44,424 nucleotides of DNA, from positions 1-44,424 of the forward strand of contig JAQUJY010000014.1 of NCBI GenBank assembly GCA_028680705.1, given 5' to 3'. Position 1 is the stretch's first letter. Every line of letters begins with the position of its first letter. The translations under genes and the position numbers were made by a program. The notes beneath the pieces are model-generated. The model ran no database searches and was not told the origin of the DNA. It saw only the letters and a list, made by a program, of their open reading frames with translations. Positions 17,138 through 26,577 of this stretch are shown here, piece by piece. The stretch is from Bacteroidales bacterium (GTDB lineage: Bacteria > Bacteroidota > Bacteroidia > Bacteroidales > Tenuifilaceae).

Positions 17138-17158
17138 ATGCCGACTTTAGTCCGGCAT
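17138..17158 (-). repeat. Bulged hairpin in the purA leader
   Basis: ATGCC-GAC and GTC-C-GGCAT pair around TTTA with a single-base bulge. On the minus strand it lies 32 nt before the purA start and is followed by TTTATTAT. It could be a weak terminator for fur or a leader structure for purA. Confidence 0.45.
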
Positions 17159-17178
17159 CATGCAGAAAACATTTTGCG

Positions 17179-17203
17179 GTTCTAAAATTACCCATTTTAG
17201 AAC
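17179..17203. repeat. Perfect 10-bp inverted repeat between fur and purA
   Basis: GTTCTAAAAT (17179-17188) and ATTTTAGAAC (17194-17203) are perfect inverted copies around TACCC. The palindrome is 25 nt long and lies 73 nt upstream of purA and 80 nt past the fur stop. It has the size and symmetry of a dimeric repressor site. On RNA it would form a 10-bp stem without a T-run. Confidence 0.65.
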
Positions 17204-17282
17204 TTTGAACCTAATGATGAGGGTAAAAAGGAGGGGTTTGTTATAAGTATTTATCAACAGACTAAAATGAAGATAATTGCAA

Positions 17283-17741
17283 TTATTTTTTTTCTGCCTG
17301 AGTACATTTTTCACAAATTCCATAGAAGTATAAGGAATGGTGGGTAATTTTGAAGTTCATCGATTTACCAGCCGTATTCTTAATCTCTTGAATGCGAGGG
17401 TCGCAGAATTCGATAACTGCCCCACAATTAGTGCATATAAGGTGGTCGTGCTGGCGGCATTCGTAAGCCTTTTCGAAAACAGCAATATTCTTTCCAAATT
17501 GATGCTTAACAACCAATCCGCACTCCAGTAAAAGCTCAATGGTATTGTATAGCGTTGCGCGACTAACCCTATAGTTTTTGTTTTTCATGTAAATGTAAAG
17601 GGTTTCAATATCGAAATGCCCTTCGCGCGAGTATATCTCTTCTACGATTGCAAATCGTTCTGGAGTTTTTCTATGACCTTTCTTCTCAAGGTATTCAATA
17701 AAAATTTTTTTTACAGATTCAATTGTTTCATCGCATCCCAT
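17283..17741 (-). CDS. Fur family metal-responsive repressor
   Basis: I chose the ATG at 17741 (152 residues, [12 protein letters not shown]). An upstream in-frame ATG at 17795 would add 18 residues with no counterpart in the family and would overlap promoter-like DNA. The N-terminal winged helix covers about 20-85 ([14 protein letters not shown]; recognition region [21 protein letters not shown]). The dimerisation domain carries metal ligands in [18 protein letters not shown] and a second CxxC in GICEKCTQ, so two Cys pairs form a structural zinc site. Whether it senses Fe, Zn or peroxide is not decided by sequence; [12 protein letters not shown] is close to classical Fur. It is followed by purA after 176 nt. 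Confidence 0.93.
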   Translation of the reverse strand: MGCDETIESVKKIFIEYLEKKGHRKTPERFAIVEEIYSREGHFDIETLYIYMKNKNYRVSRATLYNTIELLLECGLVVKHQFGKNIAVFEKAYECRQHDHLICTNCGAVIEFCDPRIQEIKNTAGKSMNFKITHHSLYFYGICEKCTQAEKK

Positions 17742-17864
17742 GACGGTGTAATTTAAATTTAGAACAGATAAAAATAGCGATTGTGTTGCAGACAATCAAT
17801 AGCAATCTCTAAATATTTATAAACATTACGGTTTATTGAATAAACACCGAATTACGAGAATAGT

Positions 17865-20117
17865 TTAATTGCCAAAGTTCTCAATGCGCTTCACGGAGTC
17901 AATCCCTTTTATCTTCATCACATTGCCAATAAGACTATTTAGATTGCTGGCGCTATGCACGTATAGGTCGATAGAACTTTCGAAAATGCCATCGTGACTT
18001 TCAATAAGGAGTTTGCGAATATTTACCTGTAGCTCGTCGGAAATTTCCTTAATCAATTCGCTAAGTATACCTACTCTATCTATACCCCTCACTTCAATGC
18101 GGGCAAGGAACGAGAGTACCTTGTGGGTTGTCCATTTAGCGGATACGATGCGATCACCATGCCGAGACATTAGCCTTATGGCTTCGGCACAGGTGGCTTT
18201 ATGTACTATTACATTTTTTTCTGAGGTGATATAGCCAATCACTTCGTCGCCGGGTATGGGGTTACAGCATTTTGCAACTACGTACGATGTGGTTTCGTCA
18301 TCGGTACTCTCTCTAAGCATATAAGGTTTTTTGCGATCGAAACTTTTTTCGCTTTGCTCCGTTTCCTTTTCATGCTTTTGACGTTTCCGCAGTGCCGATT
18401 TTGAGAATTGAAGTTCCCAATACCTTATCCATTTGTTTTTGGTGTTTTTGCGCAGTATCTTCTTCAGGTTATCCAGTAATATTAGACCTGAACCCACCTT
18501 GCTGTACAGCTCATCTTTGGAAGTTACCTCATATGCTGGTAGTATTTTCTTGAAAACTCGAGACGATGGTTGCAATCCTATTTCGGCGAGTTTAACCTCT
18601 ACCATTTGCTTTCCTTTTTCAAGTCGATTTTTGGTTTCCGCCTTAAATGCAGATTTTATAGCAGATTGGGCTTTGGCCGTTACCACTGATTTAAGTAGAT
18701 CCCATGTTGGTTTTTGTGTGCTTGCCGTAATAACCTCAACCTGATCGCCACTGTTAAGTTTATAGCTTACAGAGACTAGTTTATGGTTTACCTTTGCACC
18801 AATGGCCTTATTTCCAATTTCAGTGTGGATCTCGTAGGCTAAATCAAGGACTGTTGATCCTTTGGGTAGGTTTTTAGTGTCGCCTTTTGGAGTAAAAACA
18901 ATTATTTCGGACGAGAAGAGGTTAAGCTTAAACTCATCAAGAAAATCGAGGGCATCGGTTTGTGGATTCTCCAGTAGTTCCCTAACCTGCTTTATCCATT
19001 TTTCAAACTCTGTTTCATGAATACTACTATCTATATCCTTATATTTCCAATGAGATGCTAACCCACGTTCGGCAATTTCGTTCATTCTCTGCGACCGGAT
19101 CTGAACCTCGACCCATTGTCCATGCGGACCCATTACGGTACAGTGCAATGCTTCGTATCCGTTGGCTTTTGGAGTACTTACCCAATCGCGTATTCTGTCG
19201 GGTTTTGGTTTGTAGATATCGGTAATTAGCGAGTATATATGCCAACATTGTGTTTTTTCGGGGATATGAGGGTAGGGATTAAAGATTATGCGAATGGCCA
19301 GCAGATCGTAAATATCCTCAAAGGCCACATTTTTAGCCTGAATCTTTTTCCAGATTGAGTAGATTGATTTTGGCCTACCGCTTATATCAAAATCAATATT
19401 GTTCTCCTCTAACTTTTGGATAATCGGCAGTGAAAAGGAGTTGATAATCTGCATCCTCCTTTTTTCGCTACCCTCAATCTTAAGTTTTATGTCATCAAAA
19501 ACTTTTGGATACCTGTACTTTAAGCTAAGATCCTCAAGTTCAGTTTTTATGGTGTAAAGCCCGAGCCTGTGGGCAAGAGGCGCATAAAGATAAATGGTTT
19601 CGCCAGCAATTTTCATCTGCTTTGCCGCCGGTAGCGAATCTAGAGTTCGCATATTATGGAGCCTGTCAGCAAGTTTGATGAGTATTACACGGATATCCTC
19701 GGTTAGGGTAAGCAGAATTTTCCTAAAATTCTCGGCCTGTAATGATGAGTTTACATCAAATACTTCTGAAATTTTGGTTAATCCATCAATAATAGAGGCT
19801 ATTTTTTTACCAAAAATTCGTTCAATATCCTCAAGGGTATAATATGTATCCTCAACCACATCGTGGAGTAGTGAGCAGACAATAGCCTTTGGTCCAAGGC
19901 CTATTTCTGTGGATACTATTTTTGCTACGGCTAGGGGATGAAGAATATATGGCTCGCCTGATTTACGCTTAACACCTTGGTGTGCCTTGTTGGCAAGGTT
20001 AAATGCTTTAAGAACTAGTTTTTTATCTTCCTCGCTTTTGCAGCGTGGACAGCTCTTTATCAGATCATCAAATTGCTCCTGGATAAGGTTTTGGTAATCA
20101 TCCTCATTTAATCCCAT
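17865..20117 (-). CDS. Bifunctional (p)ppGpp synthetase/hydrolase, RelA/SpoT family
   Basis: The 750-residue stringent-response enzyme has every domain in order. The HD hydrolase has HPLAVAKI (His60), LLHDVVEDT (His85-Asp86) and later DRLHNMRT (Asp151). In the synthetase, GRPKSIYSIWKK lies at about 257-268, Asp281 is in DLLAIRIIF, and the catalytic Glu337 is in EVQIRS. TGS lies at about 404-465 (PKGDTKNLPKGSTVLDLAYEIH), a Cys-rich conserved region follows (VAKCCNPIPGDEVIGYI), and a C-terminal ACT domain covers about 675-748. Both active sites look intact, so this is the Rel/SpoT-type bifunctional form. It lies 37 nt downstream of the T9SS-type exported protein and 123 nt upstream of fur. Confidence 0.95.
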   Translation of the reverse strand: MGLNEDDYQNLIQEQFDDLIKSCPRCKSEEDKKLVLKAFNLANKAHQGVKRKSGEPYILHPLAVAKIVSTEIGLGPKAIVCSLLHDVVEDTYYTLEDIERIFGKKIASIIDGLTKISEVFDVNSSLQAENFRKILLTLTEDIRVILIKLADRLHNMRTLDSLPAAKQMKIAGETIYLYAPLAHRLGLYTIKTELEDLSLKYRYPKVFDDIKLKIEGSEKRRMQIINSFSLPIIQKLEENNIDFDISGRPKSIYSIWKKIQAKNVAFEDIYDLLAIRIIFNPYPHIPEKTQCWHIYSLITDIYKPKPDRIRDWVSTPKANGYEALHCTVMGPHGQWVEVQIRSQRMNEIAERGLASHWKYKDIDSSIHETEFEKWIKQVRELLENPQTDALDFLDEFKLNLFSSEIIVFTPKGDTKNLPKGSTVLDLAYEIHTEIGNKAIGAKVNHKLVSVSYKLNSGDQVEVITASTQKPTWDLLKSVVTAKAQSAIKSAFKAETKNRLEKGKQMVEVKLAEIGLQPSSRVFKKILPAYEVTSKDELYSKVGSGLILLDNLKKILRKNTKNKWIRYWELQFSKSALRKRQKHEKETEQSEKSFDRKKPYMLRESTDDETTSYVVAKCCNPIPGDEVIGYITSEKNVIVHKATCAEAIRLMSRHGDRIVSAKWTTHKVLSFLARIEVRGIDRVGILSELIKEISDELQVNIRKLLIESHDGIFESSIDLYVHSASNLNSLIGNVMKIKGIDSVKRIENFGN

Positions 20118-20154
20118 AGAAATGCCTGTTGTTCGAAATTATTGTAATTAAAAC

Positions 20155-21705
20155 TTACTGTTTTGGTCCATACATTACGGTTACAGTACCCGTTTTCGAT
20201 TTTATTTTCCGTAATTCTGACATTACCTCTAACCTGTATACGTATGTTCCCTCAGGAGCCAGTTGCCCATTGGGCAATCTGCCGTCCCATCCTTCACTGT
20301 TGCCCTCATAAACAACGCTCCCTCCTCTGCTGTATATAGTTAATTTATATGTTGATTCAAAACTAATTGTTGGTGCAAAAATATTTCGTGGAATTCCTTC
20401 CGGACTAACAATTGTGCTCAGAGGATCGATGGCGTTTGGCATTGTAATATCAGGGTCAATTTGTGCGCAAATTGTTCGGGATCTGCTAATCCGGGAGGTT
20501 TGTCCTTCCCCTAACATCTCATTGGCTTCTATGTAGTAGCAAAAATAGGGTAGATAACCTTGCCCTTCAAATATTGAAAGGTCATCGGTGTATTCCGTTT
20601 TCATAGGGTTTTCTGTTTGATAAATCAACTCTGATATTGATATGCCTTGGCTGTATGCTATACGGTAAAGATCATAACTAATCGCGTTTCCTTGGGCGGA
20701 GTAAAATTTCTCCCACGAAATGGTCGATTTGTTCCCAGCTGAGTGTGCTCTTATAATAATTGTGTTTGATAGGTTCGAGATTCTTTTAAGCCTATTGCAA
20801 CCATCGTATGCATTTATTTTGTAGTAGAATGTGCGAGAGCGTGCAGCCCACGAGTCGGATGTATCGGCAAAGTATGTAGTGCTTGGTTTGGTGAATTCGA
20901 ATACATCTTTTGACGTAAAAAAGGATTTTATTGAGTCAGAACTCTCCCAACGAATTAGCTTAAACCTTCTAAATTCGGTATTGGCGTCTATAGTAAAATG
21001 AATCTCATTCTGTTGATCCTTTGCAATTAACGAATCAACATACATGTACTGCGGAGCAATAGCAATTCGGGTGTTGATATGAGTTAGGTTTGATTTAGAG
21101 TAAAACTCCTCGTTTCTTTTTTTTGCTTCTACGTATATGTAGTAATCCTTATTAGGCAACACATCATAGTAAGCAAAATTCTGTGTACCCGGTGTGGTTG
21201 TGGTAAGTGTTAATTGATCCCAGTTTGGATTTTCTCCAATATACACGTTGTAGAAATCAATACGATTTCCCCAGCCCAGATATTGGTTCCATGCAATATC
21301 AATTTTATTGCTACAAGAATCGTATTTAGCAGTAACATTAATAGAACCATGTGGGGGCGTCAATGGACTTGGTTCAACAGGGCCCTGACTGGCAATAACA
21401 TACTTTATGCTTTCGTGTAAACCATTATTATTAATATCTGTATAGGTATAAGTATTTGCATCAACGGAATCAATAGGTGTCCAACCGCCACCCTCCTCGT
21501 AGGGTACGTAAATTATATAACCAATTGGATCGAGGTGGAGTGGATTATGGCTTGGCGAGATCCAGGTAAGCGTTGGATTGCCTGACTCTGGATCTAGGGT
21601 TAACAGATTTAATGTGGGGCGTAACGGAGGATCCAATTCGCTTTGTGCAAGGCAACCTGAAGCTATAATAATTAGTGCAAGTGTAAGAATTCGATTTAGA
21701 TGCAT
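20155..21705 (-). CDS. Exported fibronectin-III-like protein with T9SS/gliding-type C-terminal domain
   Basis: I chose the ATG at 21705 (516 residues) because it directly precedes a signal peptide (MHLNRILTLALIIIASGCLAQ). The frame remains open upstream to 21807, but that extension has no signal character. The body contains repeated fibronectin-type-III-like beta-sandwich segments, each with family-like phrases (NPTLTWISPSHNPLHLDPIGYIIY; KIDIAWNQYLGWGNRIDFYNVYI; NKSTISWEKFYSAQGNAISYDLYR). The last about 85 residues (YKLTIYSRGGSVVYEGNSEGWDGR, then APEGTYVYRLEV) match the CHU_C or gliding-motility-associated C-terminal domain, a type-B sorting signal for the type IX system. It is predicted to be delivered to the cell surface or medium. 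The ligand is unknown. Confidence 0.86.
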   Translation of the reverse strand: MHLNRILTLALIIIASGCLAQSELDPPLRPTLNLLTLDPESGNPTLTWISPSHNPLHLDPIGYIIYVPYEEGGGWTPIDSVDANTYTYTDINNNGLHESIKYVIASQGPVEPSPLTPPHGSINVTAKYDSCSNKIDIAWNQYLGWGNRIDFYNVYIGENPNWDQLTLTTTTPGTQNFAYYDVLPNKDYYIYVEAKKRNEEFYSKSNLTHINTRIAIAPQYMYVDSLIAKDQQNEIHFTIDANTEFRRFKLIRWESSDSIKSFFTSKDVFEFTKPSTTYFADTSDSWAARSRTFYYKINAYDGCNRLKRISNLSNTIIIRAHSAGNKSTISWEKFYSAQGNAISYDLYRIAYSQGISISELIYQTENPMKTEYTDDLSIFEGQGYLPYFCYYIEANEMLGEGQTSRISRSRTICAQIDPDITMPNAIDPLSTIVSPEGIPRNIFAPTISFESTYKLTIYSRGGSVVYEGNSEGWDGRLPNGQLAPEGTYVYRLEVMSELRKIKSKTGTVTVMYGPKQ

Positions 21706-21817
21706 TGCTTTATTGTTAGAGTAGTTAAGCCGTAATATTTTGTAGTAAATATAGCTAACTTGCTTTATTATTATGTAGCAAAAAGTCTTAATTATGGAGT
21801 CTGACAATAATTTTGAG

Positions 21818-23107
21818 CTAAAATGGGTTTTCAGGACCTACTACGCACTCAACCATTAGGTCTTTGTTAAACCATTCGTTAGCCAATTCCTTAATTCTTT
21901 TTTGCGTAATATGTTTTATCGACTTAATTAGCCTATCGTGAAGTGAGTAGTCAAGACTTTTATAGTTAATTAAGCCAATCAAACTATTTGCAGTAGCGAA
22001 TGGACCATTGAAACTCCTGAGAACTTCTCCCATTAAATGGCTCTGAATTTTGCTTATCTCCGCTAAGGGAACAACCTCTGTTTTAAGTTTGTCTATTTCC
22101 CTCCATATTTCTGTAAGAGCATCTTTTGTATACTTAGCACCAACCTCAGCGCTTATGGCAAGCATTGTGCTATCGCGGAGCGATACCAAGTATGAGCCAA
22201 TACCGTATGTATATCCTTTGTCCTCTCTAATATTTTTCATTAGTCTAGATCCAAAGTAGCCACCAAGAATTGTGTTTACAATGGAAAGATCGGTAAAGTC
22301 AGGATGAGATCGTTGGCATATTTCTCGGCCAATTCGTATGGCAGACTGAAGTGCATCAGACTTCGAAACAAATACTTTACCCAATTCAGGATTACCTGGC
22401 TCAATTAGAGCTGAATTATCTTTGCTTTTGCCCCAAGGTGTTTCTCCAAAGTGCTTTACCAAAGTGTTAATCTGATTTTTATTAACCTTACCCGATAGGA
22501 CAATAGTTGTTCCTTTTGAGCCTAGGTTATTTGTATGGAAATTTAGCAGATTATCCCTACTAATTTCATCATAATCGGTGGGCATGGCAAACATACCGTA
22601 TGGGTGATTCTCCCCGTATATGCTTTTAAAGAGTCCTATTCGGGCAAGGGTTTCTGTTTTATCGAGTTCAATGGTTAGATTCTGTTTCCCTCTGCTGGTC
22701 CACAAATCAACCTCCTTTGCAGGGTAAATTGGCTCTTTTACAATATGCTCAAGTCGCTCAAGGGTTTGGTCGAGATGTTTTGTTAAAGAGAAGGCCGTAA
22801 TTTTCGCAAAATCTTTGTCGGCGCTAGCGCCTATAAATGAACCCCAAAAATCGAAATATTCGGCTATTTGGTGTGAGCTATACTTTGCAGTACCTTCGGG
22901 TATCAATGATGCTGTTGCAATAGCTTCTAGCTTTTTGGACTGGTACCTCGATCCTGCATCGAAGATGATATCCACCCTGCAAACGTCTACATTGCCTTCA
23001 TTAATTACAAGTAATTGCGATCCGTTATTTAGGTTGATGAACTCTGGCCTAGGGATATCAATATTTTCGGTGATTTTTATCGATGGTTGTTGTGCTCTGT
23101 TAAGCAT
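21818..23107 (-). CDS. M16-family zinc peptidase homologue, non-catalytic partner
   Basis: A 429-residue protein of the M16B (processing-peptidase-like) fold. The helix that should contain HxxEH reads IATASLIPEGTAKYSSHQIAEYFD (about 63-86), so the metal site is lost. The C-terminal half keeps the substrate-binding Arg/Tyr segment SRLMKNIREDKGYTYGIGSYL (about 284-304). Such inactive copies usually heterodimerise with an active M16 protein. The active partner is the gene just upstream with a 17-nt gap. No signal peptide is evident, so the pair is probably cytosolic or periplasm-facing by another route. Confidence 0.9.
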   Translation of the reverse strand: MLNRAQQPSIKITENIDIPRPEFINLNNGSQLLVINEGNVDVCRVDIIFDAGSRYQSKKLEAIATASLIPEGTAKYSSHQIAEYFDFWGSFIGASADKDFAKITAFSLTKHLDQTLERLEHIVKEPIYPAKEVDLWTSRGKQNLTIELDKTETLARIGLFKSIYGENHPYGMFAMPTDYDEISRDNLLNFHTNNLGSKGTTIVLSGKVNKNQINTLVKHFGETPWGKSKDNSALIEPGNPELGKVFVSKSDALQSAIRIGREICQRSHPDFTDLSIVNTILGGYFGSRLMKNIREDKGYTYGIGSYLVSLRDSTMLAISAEVGAKYTKDALTEIWREIDKLKTEVVPLAEISKIQSHLMGEVLRSFNGPFATANSLIGLINYKSLDYSLHDRLIKSIKHITQKRIKELANEWFNKDLMVECVVGPENPF

Positions 23108-23124
23108 ATAATCTGGTGTTTTGC

Positions 23125-24372
23125 TTATTGATTTGTGTTTTCAGCCTTATAGTAAAGCGTCGAACAATTGGTATCATTTAAAATTGTTTTTGCCACACGC
23201 TGAATGTCTGTGCTGGTTACCATTCTATAGTTCTTTACAACAGAGTTTAGCAAATTGGCATCGCCAAGTAGTTCATATTGACAAAGGTTTAACGCTTTTT
23301 CGTTTGCACTGGTAAGCCCAAAGGTAAAGTTCGATTCAAATTTATTCTTCACCTTATCCATTTCGTAATCGCTTACAGGTTCGGTCTTTATCCTATCAAT
23401 CTCATTATTAATAGCTTTTTCTGCGTGCTCAAAAGTGTAGTTATCGTTTAATCTTCCGTTTATAACGAAAAGTCCTTCGTCGTTGTCGCCCGTAATAAAC
23501 GCATCGATATTGCTAAATATGCCTTTCTGCTTAACTAAATTTTGAAATAACCTAGATGATTTACCGTTGGATAGGATATCAGAAATTAGGTCGGTTGCTG
23601 CAAAATCGTTGTGAGTGCGGCTACACATGTGGTATGCTTTGTATATCGAATTATAAGGCACTCGGCGGGTAACCTCAAGTGTGCGTTTTTCGGTTTGTGG
23701 TGGTTCTTTTTCTATCGCTTTGCCGTTTAGCTCACGGTACGGAATTGAACCAAACCACTTTTCTGCCATGCGTAGTACTTCATCTGCCGATACATCGCCA
23801 GCAACGCAAAGTATGGCATTGTTAGGAGCATAGTGTCTGTAAAAAAACTCCTTAACCTCGTTTAGTGTAGCGTTGGCTATATGCTCGGGTGTTTTACCAA
23901 TGGTTGGCCATTGGTATGGGTGAACCTTGTAGGCTAATGGGCGCAATAGCAACCAAACATCGCCGTAGGGTTGGTTTAGGTATCGCTGGTTAAACTCTTC
24001 AATTACCACGTTTTTTTGAACGTCAAGGCTTTTTTGCGAGAAGGCGAGCCCCAGCATCCTGTCGCTTTCAATCCAAAAGGCTGTTTCAAGATTCTTCTTG
24101 GGCAGCGTGAGGAAGTAGTTGGTTATGTCGTTGCTTGTAAATGCATTGTTTTCACCGCCTGCTTGCTCAACGGGCTCGTCGTAGTTGGGTATATTTACTG
24201 ATCCGCCAAACATTAGGTGCTCAAAAAGATGGGCAAACCCAGTCCGATTGGGCCACTCGTGCTTGGCACCAACGTTATATAGCAGGTTAAATGCTACAAC
24301 AGGCATCGATTTATCGCTGTGAACAATGACCTTTAACCCATTGTTGAGGGTAAATTTTTTAAAACTTATCAT
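23125..24372 (-). CDS. M16-family zinc peptidase, catalytic subunit
   Basis: A 415-residue insulinase-like metallopeptidase. The inverted zinc motif is intact: His48-Leu-Phe-Glu51-His52 within FAHLFEHLMFGGS. The downstream glutamate ligand is at 125/126 in NVVIEEFNQRY. Family landmarks ENNAFTSNDITNYF (about 74-87) and the C-terminal-half TDLISDILSNGKSSRLFQNLV are present. No signal peptide is seen. It is followed after 17 nt by its inactive homologue and preceded by an exact TACCTTTG promoter element about 40 nt upstream of its ATG. It likely degrades oligopeptides. Confidence 0.93.
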   Translation of the reverse strand: MISFKKFTLNNGLKVIVHSDKSMPVVAFNLLYNVGAKHEWPNRTGFAHLFEHLMFGGSVNIPNYDEPVEQAGGENNAFTSNDITNYFLTLPKKNLETAFWIESDRMLGLAFSQKSLDVQKNVVIEEFNQRYLNQPYGDVWLLLRPLAYKVHPYQWPTIGKTPEHIANATLNEVKEFFYRHYAPNNAILCVAGDVSADEVLRMAEKWFGSIPYRELNGKAIEKEPPQTEKRTLEVTRRVPYNSIYKAYHMCSRTHNDFAATDLISDILSNGKSSRLFQNLVKQKGIFSNIDAFITGDNDEGLFVINGRLNDNYTFEHAEKAINNEIDRIKTEPVSDYEMDKVKNKFESNFTFGLTSANEKALNLCQYELLGDANLLNSVVKNYRMVTSTDIQRVAKTILNDTNCSTLYYKAENTNQ

Positions 24373-24411
24373 TTATGATAGTTGGTTAGCATTAGAACCT
24401 ACAAAGGTAGC

Positions 24412-24419
24412 ACAATCAG
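24412..24419 (-). promoter_or_regulatory. Candidate -7 promoter element of the M16 pair
   Basis: The minus strand reads TACCTTTG, an exact TAnnTTTG match 40 nt upstream of the M16 start codon, in the 96-nt gap after recG. It suggests that the pair is not solely read through from recG. Confidence 0.45.
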
Positions 24420-24468
24420 CATAAGTGCAATTTGCTAATGTTTTTTAATTGAATCTTTTATGGGGATT

Positions 24469-26577
24469 TTAGCTAATCTGTCCAAAACTGGTGCGCTCCA
24501 GGGCCATTTGCTCAATTTGCTGTTTAAGTAACCTGTTTTTTTGAAGTTGTAGCATTCCGTCCTCTTCAATAACCTCTGTAGCAATGTGCCTAGAGAACTG
24601 CAATATTTGGCCATCCTGACTAAGGTTAGCAATTTTAAAATTGAAGGGGAGACCGCTTTGCTGAGTACCTTCAATATCGCCAGGTCCACGTATTTGCATA
24701 TCTACTTCGGCAATTTCAAATCCATCGTTGGTTGAAACCATGGTCTGTAGCCGTTTTTTCGATTCGTTGGAAAGTTTAAACCCTGACATTAGTACACAGT
24801 AGCTTTCGTCAGCACCTCGCCCAACTCTGCCGCGCAGTTGATGTAGTTGAGATAGTCCAAATCGCTCGGCACTTTCAACAACCATAACCGTTGCGTTGGG
24901 AACGTTAACGCCAACCTCGATAACCGTTGTGGCTACCATAATATGTGCCTGTCCCTTGGCAAACAGCTGCATTGATTCATCCTTCTCCTGTGCTTTCATT
25001 TGTCCATGAACAACTACCGTAACATATTGGGGGGGGGGAAATGCACGTGCAATGCTATCGTAACCATCATTAAGGTCTTTGTAGTCCATTTTTTCCGACT
25101 CTTTTATCAGTGGATAAACTACGTATATTTGCCTTCCCTGTTTTATCTGCTCTCGCATCAATCCAAAAACAAGGTTTCGTTTGCTGTCGAAATAGTGTAT
25201 CGTTTTTATGGGCTTACGACCTGGTGGCAATTCGTCAATAACGCTAATCTCCAAATCTCCGTAAACGGTCATTGCTAATGTGCGGGGTATGGGGGTGGCG
25301 GTCATAACCAGTATATGTGGTGGTGCTGATGGATTTTTATCCCATAGTTTAGCCCTTTGGGCTACTCCAAACCGTTGTTGCTCATCAATAACTACAAGCC
25401 CTAAGTTTTTAAACTGTACTATATCTTCAATAAGCGCATGAGTACCAATTAAGATTGATAGTTTGCCGTTTAAAAGAGACGAATGAATTCCTGTCCTATC
25501 GCTTTGTTTTATGCTGCCGGTGAGTAAACCAACTTCAATATCCATCCCCTTAAGCAAAGTAGTTATGGTCTCGTAGTGCTGATTTGCCAAAACCTCGGTT
25601 GGAGCCATAATGCAGGCTTGGTAGTCGTTATCGATAGCAATTAGCATAGACATGAGCGCAACCAGCGTTTTCCCGCTGCCCACATCGCCTTGAAGAAGCC
25701 TATTCATTTGCTTTCCCGAACCCATATCCCGCCTTATCTCCTTTATAACTCTCTTTTGTGCATTGGTTAGGCTAAAGGGAAGGTTTTTATGATAAAAATG
25801 GTTAAATATATCACCAACTACAGGAAATATATGCCCTTTAACCTTTTGGTACCTTGAGTTTTTTTGATAGAGCAAATTAAGTTGAAGAAAGAATAATTCA
25901 TCAAACTTTAACCTAGCCCGAGCCTTTTTAAGCATAGTTGTTGATGTGGGGAAATGTATATTCTTAAGCGCCTCAACCAGCGAGATTAGTTTTACCCTAT
26001 CGGTAAGGTAAAAAGGGAGAGTTTCTGAAACTATACTAGGTATAAGTTCATAAATGCTTTGCTGTAGTTTAAGGATGGTGCGCGAGCTAATGTAACTACT
26101 CTTTAATTTTTCTGTAGTGCTATAAGTTGCCTGCAATGGAGCATCTAGGTTTTGCTGGTTAGGGTTATACTCTTCAACCTCGGGGTGTGCAATGTTGTAT
26201 CGTCCGTTGAATAGGGTTGCTTTGCCAAAGACCAGATAGTTAACGCTGGGTTTTAAACTTTTTGCCACCCATTTAACCCCTTTAAACCAAACTAGCTCAA
26301 TTGTACCTGTTCCATCGGAAAATATTGCGGTTAACCTTTTTTTGCGTCCAACTCCAATTTCCTGAAAACGAACAATTTGCCCCACAATTTGTATGTATGG
26401 TAAATCGTTAACTATATCTTCAATACGGTAAAACTTAGAGCGATCGACATATTTATATGGAAAAAGATAGAGCAAATCGCCAATGGTGTCTATGTTTAAC
26501 TCCTTTTTAAGGAGTTCAGCCCGTTTAGGCCCAACACCCTGAAGGTACATTATATTGGTGCTTAGATTAAGTCCCAT
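24469..26577 (-). CDS. recG: ATP-dependent DNA helicase RecG
   Basis: The 702-residue helicase remodels stalled replication forks and branched DNA. The N-terminal wedge/OB region carries YLQGVGPKRAELLKKEL (about 11-27) and FSDGTGTIELVWFKG (about 86-100). Helicase motifs follow: Walker A GDVGSGKT at 297-304, DEQQ at 398-401, TATPIPRTLAM at about 426-436, and the RGRVGRG motif VI. The length is normal. Residues Pro514-516 are encoded by ten consecutive C on the coding strand (25029-25038), an unusual homopolymer; the frame reads through correctly here. The start at 26577 keeps the conserved N-terminal leader before the helix-hairpin element. Confidence 0.96.
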   Translation of the reverse strand: MGLNLSTNIMYLQGVGPKRAELLKKELNIDTIGDLLYLFPYKYVDRSKFYRIEDIVNDLPYIQIVGQIVRFQEIGVGRKKRLTAIFSDGTGTIELVWFKGVKWVAKSLKPSVNYLVFGKATLFNGRYNIAHPEVEEYNPNQQNLDAPLQATYSTTEKLKSSYISSRTILKLQQSIYELIPSIVSETLPFYLTDRVKLISLVEALKNIHFPTSTTMLKKARARLKFDELFFLQLNLLYQKNSRYQKVKGHIFPVVGDIFNHFYHKNLPFSLTNAQKRVIKEIRRDMGSGKQMNRLLQGDVGSGKTLVALMSMLIAIDNDYQACIMAPTEVLANQHYETITTLLKGMDIEVGLLTGSIKQSDRTGIHSSLLNGKLSILIGTHALIEDIVQFKNLGLVVIDEQQRFGVAQRAKLWDKNPSAPPHILVMTATPIPRTLAMTVYGDLEISVIDELPPGRKPIKTIHYFDSKRNLVFGLMREQIKQGRQIYVVYPLIKESEKMDYKDLNDGYDSIARAFPPPQYVTVVVHGQMKAQEKDESMQLFAKGQAHIMVATTVIEVGVNVPNATVMVVESAERFGLSQLHQLRGRVGRGADESYCVLMSGFKLSNESKKRLQTMVSTNDGFEIAEVDMQIRGPGDIEGTQQSGLPFNFKIANLSQDGQILQFSRHIATEVIEEDGMLQLQKNRLLKQQIEQMALERTSFGQIS

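Noticed and set aside
17742..17795. Eighteen-residue N-terminal extension of the Fur protein from an upstream ATG
   Set aside because: The extension has no family counterpart. The DNA looks like a promoter (TTG, about 20 nt, TATTTTTA), so the ATG at 17741 is preferred.
21818..23107. The HxxEH-less M16 gene as a decayed pseudogene
   Set aside because: The frame is full length, the substrate-binding segment is conserved, and inactive M16 partners are a normal feature of these pairs.
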